NCBI RefSeq assembly: GCF_018294505.1
Contig: NC_057808.1
Location: 360,722,871 to 360,786,870 of the forward strand
Direction of reading: 5' to 3'
DNA: 64,000 nucleotides
Source: Triticum aestivum
Lineage: Eukaryota > Streptophyta > Magnoliopsida > Poales > Poaceae
The first letter of the stretch is position 1; every line of letters starts with the position of its first letter. A program made the translations under genes and the position numbers. Below, piece after piece: positions 20,515-31,700 of this stretch. Under the pieces are notes generated by a model. It was not told where the DNA came from and searched no databases. It worked only from the letters and a program-made list of their open reading frames with translations.

Positions 20515-20565
20515 CCTGATCTGGATCGGGATAAGGTTGACCCGATTTTTCCTCCAAGTCCGGAA
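20515..20565 (+). other. Possible LTR exon end (PDLDRDKVDPIFPPSPE)
   Basis: A 17-codon segment ending at a potential GT donor. Between this copy and its counterpart at 43611-43661 there are five base differences. Four are synonymous (CCT/CCA, CTG/TTG, GAC/GAT, CCG/CCC) and one is Asp to Glu. Against it, an in-frame TAG lies just upstream, no Met is visible, and the phase does not match the next exon-like segment. Confidence 0.35.
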
Positions 20566-22073
20566 GTATTTTCACATTATGTGCTCATGTTCATCGCATC
20601 ATATCTCATTGCATATGGCTCCGTTTTACGTGCATGATATATCGAAATGTTCGCCTCGAGATGCTCTTCATTTTGTTCCACTGTGCCATGTTCGTTTGAG
20701 TCCATATTGATTCCCAAAGCTCTGGTGCAAGAGTGCTATATGATGTTTACTGCTGTTATTTATCAGAACTTGGTGATTTGTTATTTTTGTTGCAATTGAT
20801 GTGTGCATCTTATGGGCATGAGCTCTACAGGTGTTTTGATCTATGCCATGTCATATTTACAGAGGTGTATACCATGTATTTTGGTGATCTATATGGTGAC
20901 TAGCACAAGCATGCAAACTAGGCTTCGTGATGTTTCTGTTTCAGGGACACAGGATTTTGTTGTCTGTTACTGCTGTTATTTTGTTGCCATGTATCCATGT
21001 GTCTACAGAGAGATCCATGTTCCTTTTGGTTATGTTCGGTAAGGATGTTTTGTAGATATAGTTGTGCTCTATTCATCCATGCCCCTGTTTGCAATTATGG
21101 AGTGACCTAGCATGTCTTAATCTTGCTCTAATTTTGCTATAAAATATTTCTGGCAGAATGTTAACATGATATTCAATTTTGCCAAGGTTGTTGTAGTTGA
21201 TCCATACATGCCATGAACTTTCTCTTGCCATTTTTAGCTTCATAAACATGCCATCTTGCTGTAGGTATGCTTGTTTTGTCATGCATTGGTTTGTGATGAG
21301 TGAATCAAGCTCACCAATATGCCTTCATAATTCTGTTAATGCCATGCTGTGTTTTCTGCTAGGTCTGAAACCTGTTAACGAAACTTGCTATGTTTACATG
21401 GGTGCCATCATATCTTCTGATCCTTTTTGGCTCATGGCCAGTAAGGGACTTTTGTTCTATGCATTTATTAGATTCATTCCATTCCTTGTTTTGCTATGTT
21501 AAGTCCCTGTAGCATGTGTTTTGCTTGCTCTGAACATTGCTACCTGATGCTGTTTCTGCCATGTCAAGTTGCTACCTGATGCTGTTTCTGCCATGTCCAG
21601 TAATTTCACTAAGTCTGTGAACCTGATATCTTTTGCACTTTTGCCATGCTTGTTTGAGCCTGTTATGTTGTGATCTAGCCATAGCTCAGTGTTCATCTTT
21701 AGTCAAGCATCTCCTGTAGATTACTGCCATATGCTTTGTTGCTATGTTCGGTTACTGTAGCATAGCTACTTGATGTATTCTAAGTGCTATCATGCTGTTA
21801 ATCGCAGAATCGTGTCATTCTTGTTTTGCTTGCCATTTGCAAACCGTGCATCCGTTTCCGGTGATCTTTATATTGATTTCGACCGAAATCATCTCATCTT
21901 TCCAGTGGAATACTTGGTTTGCCAAGTTACTGCCTTGTTCATCCTTTTTCTTCCGGAGCACGCTTATGCATCGCATTTCATATCTCGCATATCATGCATG
22001 TATTGCATCATGTTGCTTGTGCATTTCCCGTGATTGATTGTGGTTCCATTGCTTGTGTTCTTGCTGTGGGTAG

Positions 22074-22157
22074 AACCAGGAGACGAGTTCGTGAACGAGG
22101 AACTTGTTGAGTACGCTTACGAGGATCAAGTTTTCGACAACTCTGAGAACCTTGCAG
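22074..22157 (+). other. Exon-like acidic segment A in the 5' LTR
   Basis: 84 bp preceded by GTAG and followed by GCAAGA, a GC-type donor. Read with two leading bases it gives EPGDEFVNEELVEYAYEDQV then FDNSENLAG, strongly acidic and stop-free. Both borders have the same phase. The identical sequence is at 45148-45231. Confidence 0.45.
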
Positions 22158-22360
22158 GCAAGATGACCATACCCTCGAAATCACTTCTATCTTTGCTTTG
22201 CTAGTTGTTCGTTCTATTGCCATGTTGCGCTACCTACCACTTGCTATATCATACCTCCCATATTGCCATGTTAAGCCTCTAACCATCCTTTCCTAGCAAA
22301 CCGTTGTTTGGCTAAGTTACCGCTTTTGCTCAGCCCTTCTTATAGCGTTGCTAGTTGCAG

Positions 22361-22434
22361 GTGAAGTTGAAGTTGGTTCCATGTTGGAACATGGATATTT
22401 TTTTGGAATATCACAATATCCCTTATTTAATTAA
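22361..22434 (+). other. Exon-like segment B in the 5' LTR
   Basis: It follows an AG acceptor (TAGTTGCAG). In the phase left by segment A it reads EVEVGSMLEHGYFFGISQYP then LFN and TAA. It could be an alternative last exon. The counterpart lies at 45435-45508. Confidence 0.35.
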
Positions 22435-22577
22435 TGCATCTATATATTTGGTAAAGGGTGGAAGGCTCGGCCTTATGCCTGGTGTTTTGTTCCACTCTTG
22501 CCGCCCTAGTTTCCGTCATACCGGTATTATGTTCCTTGAGTTTGCGTTCCTTACGCGGTTGGGTAATTTATGGGACC

Positions 22578-23097
22578 TGTCGTGGAATTGTCACGGCACA
22601 TGTCCTCGTGCAAGGACATAGTCATGGAGCCATCGCAACTAGGAAGCTTAAAGGGGTTAAACGGGACAAAGGACACGAGGATTATACTGGTTCGGCCCCT
22701 TATGGTGAAGGTAAAAGCCTACTCCAGTTGAGGTTGGATTACTTAGGGTTTCGATGACCAGGGAGCTAAACCGCTATGCCTGGCTATCGATCTGATCTTA
22801 CTTGTCCTGAACCACCACTGGGTCGTCCCTTTATATAGAGAGGTTAACGCCCAGCGGCTCTCAGAGTCCCGGCCGGCTTATAAACAGTATCCGGCTCGGA
22901 CTCTTAGCTATTCTTGCCTTACACTACAAGTCATGCCATAACGGCGGTTTATCACTACGGGCCTTAAGCCGCCTGTGGGCCTTAAGCCCATTACTGAACC
23001 GCCATCTCCTAGCTTGATTCTGGGCTTCATGTGATGACCGTCTCAACGTAACCCGGCCCCTCCCGGGCGGGTGACACCAGTAGTTATATCCCCAACA
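22578..23097 (-). repeat. 3' LTR of the Tat element (plus-strand left copy)
   Basis: 520 bp from TGTCGTGG to CCCCAACA, a direct repeat of 35213-35732. The adjoining GGCCCCAGA on the plus strand is, on the minus strand, the purine-rich TCTGGGGCC expected as the polypurine tract. Confidence 0.93.
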
Positions 23098-23378
23098 TTA
23101 GGCCCCAGATTGATTTGAACCGGTTCATGTCAATCTTCAATACCTTAAGGAAAAATCTTCTGGCTTCTGTCTACGCAAAGGCTATAACCCGCCATGACGT
23201 CATCTTCTGGATTCTTTGTAACCCGCCGTGACGTCATCTGCCATTAATGCACGTTCTGCCCAACGTATCTCAATGGATCCTTGTCTTAATAACTGTCCCA
23301 AAAATCGAGGCGTCTCCGCAGCTGGATAACCATGTCTTCAGCCTCCTCGTTTCTCGCGCCCATTCATCAGTCGTCCCT

Positions 23379-23386
23379 TATAAATA
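23379..23386 (+). promoter_or_regulatory. TATA box for the antisense gene of the Tat element
   Basis: TATAAATA about 280 bp inside the element on the plus strand, followed by a CT-rich then GC-rich leader. A donor-like GTAAGT at 23563 and an acceptor ATAG ending at 24129 would give a 5'-UTR intron just before the ATG at 24146. Confidence 0.6.
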
Positions 23387-24145
23387 GGCCCGGCCCTTAG
23401 GTCTTTGTCATCCTTCCCTTTCTATCGTGTTCCTCCTCTCGACACGTCATAGCCCGAGCTACGCCGCCGCCGCCGCGCATCCCGTCTGCACCAACCAAGG
23501 CTGCTGCATCGACCTCTCTTGACCAGAGAACCGTGGCGCACCTCCGCTGCTCGTCAGCACCAGTAAGTCCTCGTCGTCCCGTATACTAGATCCGCATTAG
23601 GGTTCGCGAGTTCTTCTGTGTTCTTTGTGGTTCCTCGCGATTCCTTCGCAGTTCTTCCACAACGGCCTCCTTTGATCCAAGAATAGTGCATAACTTCGGC
23701 GGTAGTCATTTCACGCCCATTTTCAATACTAGCAGATCCCCTTTGCTTGCAAAAAGACCTCTTTTAGAGCTTATGAACTTCTCTGTATCAGTTTTTAGGT
23801 CTAGAAATTTTTCTTTTCTGAACGATCGTTTGATCCAAAATAATCCCTGCAATCTGCGAAACTTGTTTGTGTAACACTTAGGCAAAAACTGCATCTGTTA
23901 GCCATGGCGGCTCATATCGCCGGCTTAAAAGAGGCCATGCTTTGTGAAATTTCCGGGTCATTCATAATAGAGTTAAATAACTTAATTGCTCATGATATCC
24001 ACGGCGGCTTAAATAACCTGACACAATTAGCCATATATCATTAGGCCCTTTCATAAGCCACCATCTTGAATACTGAACTGAAACTTTCCTCCGGCTTAAA
24101 TTTGAACCAGAAATTTTATTTTGTCATAGGCTTCCATCTTTCACA

Positions 24146-27100
24146 ATGCCGCCTAAGGCTCCCAAAGCACCCGTCACATGCAACTGGGTTAGATCCAACG
24201 TCACTGACAGCATCTTAGCTGATTTCATGAAAACGGGTTACCTGCCAAAGAAAGAGGTCATGTCCTATCGTGCTCCTGATCCGTCAGAAGAGAGGCCTCA
24301 ACCCAAGAATGGGGAAGTTGTCATATTTACTGATCACATGAACCGGGGCTTTGCTCCTCCCGGCTCAAAATTCTTCAGAGATGTCCTGCACTTTTTTGAT
24401 CTGCGACCTCAAGACATCGGACCCAATTCCGTGTCAAACATCTGCAACTTCCAAGTGTTCTGTGAGGTGTACCTCGGAGAAGAACCCAGCTTGCTACTCT
24501 TTAGGGAGTTATTTTACCTGAACCGACAGAATGAATGTGCCAACGGGCCTAGCTTGGAACTCGGTGGAATCTCCATCCAACGACGGAGAGATTGTCTCTT
24601 CCCTAATGCAGAGCCGCCAAGCCACCCGAAAGATTGGAACCAGACATGGTTCTACTGCCAAGACACTTCTCCGGCTGATGAAAACCCTCTGCCCGGCTTT
24701 CGCGCCCTACATCTGGAGTCAAATCACCCCTTGCCAGACAAATTATCTCAAGCTGAACGTCAACCACTTACTCCCACCATCAACAAAATCAAAGCTCTTC
24801 TGGGGAACGGCCTGAATGGCATTGATCTGGTCCGGGTCTGGGTTGCCTGGCGGGTGATTCCTTTAAGCCGCCGCCCCGGCTTGATGTGTGATTACACGGG
24901 CCAAAAGGATGATCCTCTTCGGCACAGTCCAGACGACTTACCTGAGGACGTCATTGATGATACAACCAAGTCTCTTCTGAACGAGAGCCTGGCAGATTGC
25001 AGGAGAGTGGGCTTAAGCCCTTTCTGCAAGGCTAACCCGGCTCCAGCGGTAAACATTGACCTGAATATTTCACCTTCCATTTTAACGATTTTGTCTTAAC
25101 TCACTAACCTTTGTTGTATTTTACAGGCTAATGATAAATTCTGGAAGGTCAAGTATGACCACGAAGCTGCCAAGAAAGCCCGAAAAGTTAAGAAAGCCGT
25201 CAGGAAAGCCGCTCCCCGTAAGAAGGGGAATAAACCTAGCGCCTCAGACCTGCTTCATCTAGAAGACACCTCCGAGTCAGAGGTAGCTCTTGACTCTTTA
25301 GGCTCCTTTTTTAACCATCTTATTGACACGGATTATCAGCAGGAGGACACCGGAACGAGTCATGAAGTGAATGAAGAGGTAACTATAATTTCCTCCGACT
25401 CCGAGCCTTTGCCGAGACAGAAAGTCCGAAGAGTAACCCGGAAAGTAAGATTTTCACATCCTTTAGCTTATCAAGATCCTCAATTTCTTTTGAAGCGGCA
25501 GATTTATGAGAGTCGGAGGCTGACCCGGACCAGCAAAGATGCAGACCTCTCCTCCGGCTTACCCGAAGCATCAAGGAAACGCCGGACTGAGGTTATCTCC
25601 GACTTATATTCTTTGTATCCTTTGGCGGGCGCCACTCGTCAACCACTCAATTCTTCTAACTCATACTACCAGGGAACTTCGCCTTCCTCCGGTGACTCAA
25701 TGCAGTCCAGCTTGCCGGCTTTCAAAACCGCTCCCGGGTAATGATGATCAGTTTATTTTGTGCTTATCTTACTCATGTTTCTGCACTAACCCTTTGACTT
25801 GCAGTGTACAAGTGAAACCCAGCAAGAAGGCGAAGAAAAATAAGCCGGCCGAAGAGTCGGTCCTGGCTGAGCCGGAACTCAGAACGGCTGCTCCTGATGA
25901 GCCGCTGGCTGTACCATCTCCTGATGCCACCACTTCTCCATCTGCTGAACAAGCTATGGAGAACCCGGAGATTCCCAGCCCGGCTCATCCAGATGATCGG
26001 GATGTTGAGATCACCCGGACTAAGTTTGTCGAACCGGGACGACCTACTTTGCTGGCCAAGTGCTCTGCCAAGGAAGAACTTCTGGAGCGCCGCCGGGCCA
26101 AGCTGGGCATCACTGATTATGCTCATCTGAGCATTGAAGATATTGTCATTGGCTATATGAATCAAGTGCACAACAGCCGGGATCTGGAGATTGACATGGT
26201 GAAACAAATACAGCAAAAATCTGAGGTACAACTCTCTTTCTTACTCCATAGTTATACTTACCATGCCAGCCCCCAAGTCTATTACTTATGATAAAAATAT
26301 GTTGTAGACTTAATACCGGCTTAGTAATCACTGCAAGAAAACCGGCTTACCTGGTAGCACTCAAGGTCCAGTTTAATCAGCATATCTGAATCGGTCCTTA
26401 CCTTGTTTTAATCAAGTAGTTGAACAGCAATATGCATTAGCCCCCAAGTGCCAAGTACCTTTGCTTGCAAAGTGCTTGGGACTTATTTGCATGAACCACC
26501 ACTGTAAATAGAGCTCTTCAGCATACATTAGCCCCCAACTGCCAAGTGTCTTTGCTTGCAAAGTGCTTGGGACTTAATGTTGCATTATAATCACCCTAAC
26601 TGTGACCCGGAATTTATACAGGCCGCCGTCAAGCAATTTGAATCGAAGATCTCTGATTTAAAGAACCGCCTGAAGACTCAAGAAAATGAAACCCAAAAGG
26701 CCAACTCCAAGTTTGAATTCAATGTATCTGCTCAAGAGAAACTGAACAAGAAATTTGAAGCAGAGAGAAAAGCCTGGGCGGATGAAAAGACGGCTTTGCT
26801 CAGCCGGGCCGAACAAGCGGAGGCCACTCTTGCTGAAACAGCCGCCGAGCTATCCGGCTTAAAACACCATGTTTCTCAGATGGTCTCCGCAATCTTTGGT
26901 AAGCTACTCTATAAGTGTTTAGCTAGTTTACATCTTTTCCAAAGAGCATCTCAATTGTCATCAGCTTACCTGTCTTTGCAATGCAGGCCCCAGGAGCTCC
27001 AATCTTAATAAAAATGTGCTGACAAAATTGAAGGCGGTTTATACCTTGGTAGAGCAACTTTACACCGGTTCACAACGTGCCTTAGACGTTGTGGCTCTGT

Positions 27101-27630
27101 CAAATGAAGTTCCCACTCACCTGGCGGATGTACTCAGGCGGCTTGCCGTACTTCCTCAACACTTCCAAGAGTTGAGACGGGCTTCTGCAAGAGCCGGAGC
27201 TATAGCCGCTCTGAGCCGGGCCAAGGCGTTTCTACCGGAGCTAGACCCTGCCGACATCGCCCTTGGGTATCCCAGCTTGAAGGAAGACAGCACCCCGTTT
27301 GACCAGAAGGACTTCACCGCTTGTGTGATGAGCGTACGCCCTGTGGCCACTTTGATTGGCAATGACACAGATCTTACCAAATATCAACCGGGCTATGATG
27401 CGGAGAATCAGAGAATCCCAACACCACGCTATGAAGCAGTCAGCCTGATTCCTCCAACTCGTAAGCATACCTTCGCCCCTGAAGTTGACCCAGCCGGCTT
27501 AATTGATGATGAGGCTCAATTTGAAGCCTTGAGTGGCATTGACTGGAAATCATCAACCTTCCAGGTCATGGAAACAGCCAGAGGAGCGGAGAGGGATGAC
27601 CCGGAAACCTCAGGCCAACAATGCCCTTGA
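24146..27630 (+). CDS. Antisense additional gene of the Tat element ('putative gypsy type transposon' domain), five exons
   Basis: Five coding exons join without a stop through GT-AG introns and matching phases: 24146-25048, 25127-25737, 25805-26225, 26622-26898 and 26987-27630. Together they make 952 codons with the stop. The first exon starts MPPKAPKAPVTCNWV and has the VFCEVYLGEEPSLLLFRELF and WVAWRVIPL patterns of the plant domain called 'putative gypsy type transposon' (Transposase_28). The second and third exons are Lys/Arg- and Ser-rich; the fourth is a long coiled coil (KNRLKTQENETQKANSKFEF); the fifth is helical (TLVEQLYTGSQRALDVV). It runs opposite to gag-pol, with its own TATA box. 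Tat-lineage elements are known to carry additional ORFs, in some families antisense; their role is not established. A captured host gene is an alternative. Confidence 0.8.
26434..26577. repeat. 91-bp direct repeat in intron 3 of the antisense gene
   Basis: CATTAGCCCCCAAGTGCCAA and TTTGCTTGCAAAGTGCTTGG occur together twice, at 26435 and 26526, inside the intron 26226-26621. The inner TTTGCTTGCAAAG is a short palindrome. Confidence 0.75.
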
Positions 27631-28173
27631 TCTCGCAGGCGGCTCATGTTATGTCTTAAAAGACGATGCCTCACCTTTTGGACTCGGGGAGTCATGTAAT
27701 AGAGTAGGACAAACACTTAATTTTGTCGTGCCATCATGCACGTGTGTAGCGCTCAACATTGTTTAAGCTGCCCTTTTATATTTTTCCGTGTTATGCTTGA
27801 TCCTCTGTTTTCTTTATGTTTAAAGAGCTGTCTTAAATTGTCCTGCATAGAAAAACAAATCACAAGTCCCTTGGCGGCTTACCGCATGGAGAGTCATACA
27901 CTTTACATATAACCCGGAATCATAACAAACCGGTCCTCCATTATATCCTTGAGACAACCATAACAGCATACCTGTGATCCTTCAAGTGCACCTCCGGTTT
28001 ATGTGATCCGAATAATGAGTAAAAACCCCACTATGTAACATGATGCTTATCATGTGCGGTCAACTTTATTGACCAAAGTTAAGCCAGTGGAGTAGAAACC
28101 ACCCTTAAACACTTTAGATATAATCAAAAGAACTTGTTTGCAACAAAGAGACTTCAAAATTTTGGAGGCTTCT
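27631..28173. other. Spacer downstream of the antisense gene
   Basis: AT-rich, no ORF of note. It would hold the 3' untranslated region of the antisense gene and the tail of the oppositely directed gag-pol transcript. Confidence 0.45.
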
Positions 28174-28561
28174 GATTCGAATACGACCAGAGAACCGTCC
28201 CAAAGGGGTTAAGCTAAGATTCAAATACGATCATATAGCCCCCAGTGGCTTTGGCATTGCCAATCAAGAGGGTATCGACAGCTATGTTCTCTTTGGTTCA
28301 AATACGACCTATGTTTGAACAGGAAGCCCCCAAAAGATCTTGAGAGTTGTTTAACGACGCTGATTCGAATACGATCCACGTCGGTTCCCAAAGGGGTTGA
28401 GCTATGATTCAAATATGATCAAGAAACTCCCCAGTGAGCTCGGCAATATGCCATTCAAGTGGGTATCGATAGCTATGTTCTCTTTGGTTCGGATACGACC
28501 TATGTTTGAATAGGAAGCCCCCAAGTGATCATATATTTAACGGCTAGATTCGAATACGATC
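28174..28561. repeat. 188-bp tandem duplication with a reiterated GRTTCRAATACGAYC motif
   Basis: The motif occurs seven times in one orientation, at 28174, 28218, 28295, 28362, 28406, 28486 and 28547. The block 28174-28361 is repeated with divergence from 28362. It lies between the 3' ends of two convergent genes (antisense gene ending 27630, gag-pol ending 28720). No ORF is present. Confidence 0.8.
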
Positions 28562-28719
28562 ATAAGCCGGATCAGCCTCCAAGTGATCATGTGATATCAT
28601 AATGAAAATAACAATGACACATTTACCTTTGGAGGGGAAAAAGGACAGAGGTCCTGCTTTATTATTCATCATAATATATACATGGCTATAGAAATATGTA
28701 CATTATGAGAGCCGGTGGC

Positions 28720-31700
28720 TCAGGTGTAATAAGGCCGAAGCTGAGCTATATTCCATGGCCGGCGGGTCTCCTCCTCCGACTTACGTGAATCTTTGTGCTC
28801 TCGAATATCGATGAGGTAGTATGACCCGTTGTGCAAGTTCTTGCTGACCACAAAGGGCCCTTCCCAAGGTGGGGATAACTTGTGTGCATCTGTTTGATCC
28901 TGGATGAGCCGGAGCACCAAATCACCTTCCTGAAAGGTCCTGGACTTAACCCGGCGGCTGTGATAGCGGCGCAGGTCTTGTTGGTAAATCGCCGAGCGAG
29001 CTGCTGCTACGTCACGTTGTTCGTCCAACAAGTCAAGAGCATCTTGACGCGCTTGCTCATTGTCCGCCTCGACATAAGCCGCCACTCGAGGCGAGTCATG
29101 GCGGATGTCGCTAGGGAGAACAGCCTCAGCTCCGTAGACCATGAAGAAAGGCGTGTAACCCGTAGACCTGTTAGGAGTAGTATTGATGCTCCATAACACA
29201 GAGGGTAACTCCTCCACCCAACAACCCGGCGTCCGTTGCAAAGGGACCAAAAGTCGGGGCTTGATGCCTTTCAAGATTTCCTGATTGGCTCTCTCAGCTT
29301 GACCATTGGATTGGGGGTGAGCTACTGATGAAACATCGAGCCGAATATGCTCTCGTTGGAAAAATTCTTCCATGGCGCCTTTAGACAGATTGGTACCATT
29401 GTCAGTTATAATGCTGTGTGGAAAACCAAAGTGAAATATCACCTTTTTCATGAACTGAACCGCCCTGGCTGCGTCACACTTACTAACTAGCTCTGCCTCA
29501 ACCCACTTTGTGAACTTGTCCACCGCCACCAAGAGGTGGGTCTTATTATCCTTGGACCTTTTGAAAGGCCCAACCATATCAAGCCCCCAGACTGCAAACG
29601 GCCAAGTGATTGGAATCATCCTCAACTCTTGAGCCGGCACGTGAGCACGTCTTGAGAACTTCTGACAACCGTCACATTTACCGACTAAGTCCTCTTCGTC
29701 AGCGTGAGTCGTCAGCCAATAAAAACCATGACGAAAAGCCTTCGCCACAAGGGATTTCGAGCCGGCATGATGGCCACAATCCCCCTCGTGAACCTCTCGT
29801 AAAATGTCTTGACCCTCCTCAAGGGAAATACAATGCTGAAAAGCCCCAGTAACACTGCGATGATGCAGCTCGCCATTGATAATTATCATTGACTTAGACC
29901 GCCGGGTTATCTGTCTGGCCAAAGTTTCATCCTCGGGCAAGTCTCCCCGGGTCATGTAAGCCAAGTATGGCACTGTCCAATCTGGGATAACGTGAAGAGC
30001 CGCCACCAACTGTGTTTCTGGGTCAGGAACAGCCAAGTCTTCCTCTGTAGGCAACTTGACAGAAGGGTTATGCAGAATATCCAAGAAAGTATTAGGCGGC
30101 ACCGGCTTACGCTGAGAGCCCAGCCGGCTTAAGGCATCAGCCGCTTCGTTCTTTCTGCGGTCAATGTGCTCCACTTGATAACCCTGAAAATGCCCGGCGA
30201 TGGCATCAACTTCACGGCGATAAGCCGCCATGAGGGGGTCCTTGGAATCCCACTTGCCTGATACCTGTTGAGCCACCAAATCGGAGTTGCCAAAGCATCT
30301 CACCCGGCTTAAGCTCATCCCCTTAGCCATGTGAAGACCATGGAGCAAGGCCTCATACTCAGCTGCATTGTTAGTACAGGGAAACATCAACCGTAGCACA
30401 TAATGAAATTTGTCACCTCGAGGGGAAGCTAAAACGACTCCAGCCCCCGAGCCCTCCAACTGCCTGGACCCGTCGAAGTGAATAGTCCAGTATGTGTTAT
30501 CTGGCCTCTCCTCAGGCATCTGCAGTTCTGTCCAGTCATTGATGAAGTCTACCAATGCTTGAGATTTGATAGCAGTGTGTGGCACATACTTTAAATCATG
30601 AGGCCCAAGTTCAATGGCCCACTTAGCAACTCTTCCGGTGGCTTCTCTGTTTTGGATGATATCTCCTAAAGGAGCAGAACTAACCACAATGATGGGGTGG
30701 CCCTGGAAATAATGCTTAAGCTTCCGGCTTGCCATGAACACCCCATAAACAAGCTTCTGCCAATGTGGATACCGTTGCTTGGACTCAATGAGTACTTCGC
30801 TGACATAGTAAACCGGCCGCTGAACCGGATGTTCCTTGCCCACCTCCTTGTGCTCCACCACGACGGCCACACTGACGGCTCGTGTGTTAGCAGCTACATA
30901 CAACAATAAGGGCTCCTTATCGACAGGAGCAGCAAGGACTGGCGGCTCAGCTAACTGTCTTTTCAAATCCTCAAAAGCAGCATTAGCAGCATCACTCCAG
31001 ACAAAGTCATCTATTTTCTTCATCATCTGATACAGTTGTATGGCCTTTTTGCCCAACCGGCTTATAAATCGACTCAAAGCAGCGATGCGACCCGCCAGAC
31101 GCTGGACGTCATTTATGCACGCCGGCTTAGCCAGAGAGGTGATTGCCTTGATCTTCTCCGGGTTAGCTTCAATGCCTCTGTGAGAGACCAGAAAACCCAA
31201 GAGCTTGCCTGCAAGAACACCAAAAACACACTTGGCCGGGTTAAGCATCATCTTGTAGACCCGGAGATTATCAAAGGTCTCTCTCAGATCATCTATCAAG
31301 GTCTCCTTCCCTCTGGATTTGACCACAATATCATCTACATAGGCATGAACGTTGCGCCCAATCTGATTATGAAGACAATTCTGCACGCAACGCTGGTAAG
31401 TCGCCTGTGCACTCTTGAGCCCAAAAGGCATAGACACATAACAGAAAGCTCCAAAGGGAGTAATGAACGTCGTCTTCTCTTGGTCCTTAACAGCCATTTT
31501 GATCTTATGGTAACCAGAGTACGCATCCAAAAAACTCAAACGCTCACAACCCGCCGTAGCATCAACAATTTGATCAATACGAGGGAGAGCAAAAGGATCA
31601 GCCGGACAAGCCTTGTTTAAATCCGTATAATCCACACACATACGCCAGGTGCCGTTCTTTTTGAGTACGAGCACCGGGTTAGCTAACCATTCTGGATGAA

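Larger units (their letters stand above)
19028..22577 (+). repeat. 5' LTR of the chromovirus, first part
   Basis: Homologous to 42330-45649 of the 3' LTR. It contains a TATA box, a GC-rich leader with a 668-bp run of N, a long T-rich intron-like stretch and exon-like segments. It stops at the insertion of the Tat element; the LTR resumes at 35738. Confidence 0.9.

Noticed and set aside
19480..20710. Several ORFs of 300-400 residues on both strands
   Set aside because: They exist only because runs of N are translated as open. The sequence flanking the gap is a GC-rich LTR leader.
21073..22223. Small ORFs conserved perfectly between 21-22 kb and 44-45 kb
   Set aside because: The identity is that of the two LTR copies over a conversion-like block, in all frames and both strands, so it is not evidence for those particular ORFs.
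31036..31620. Plus-strand ORF of 194 residues in the Tat element
   Set aside because: It is the antisense shadow of the reverse transcriptase region, whose motifs are clear on the minus strand.
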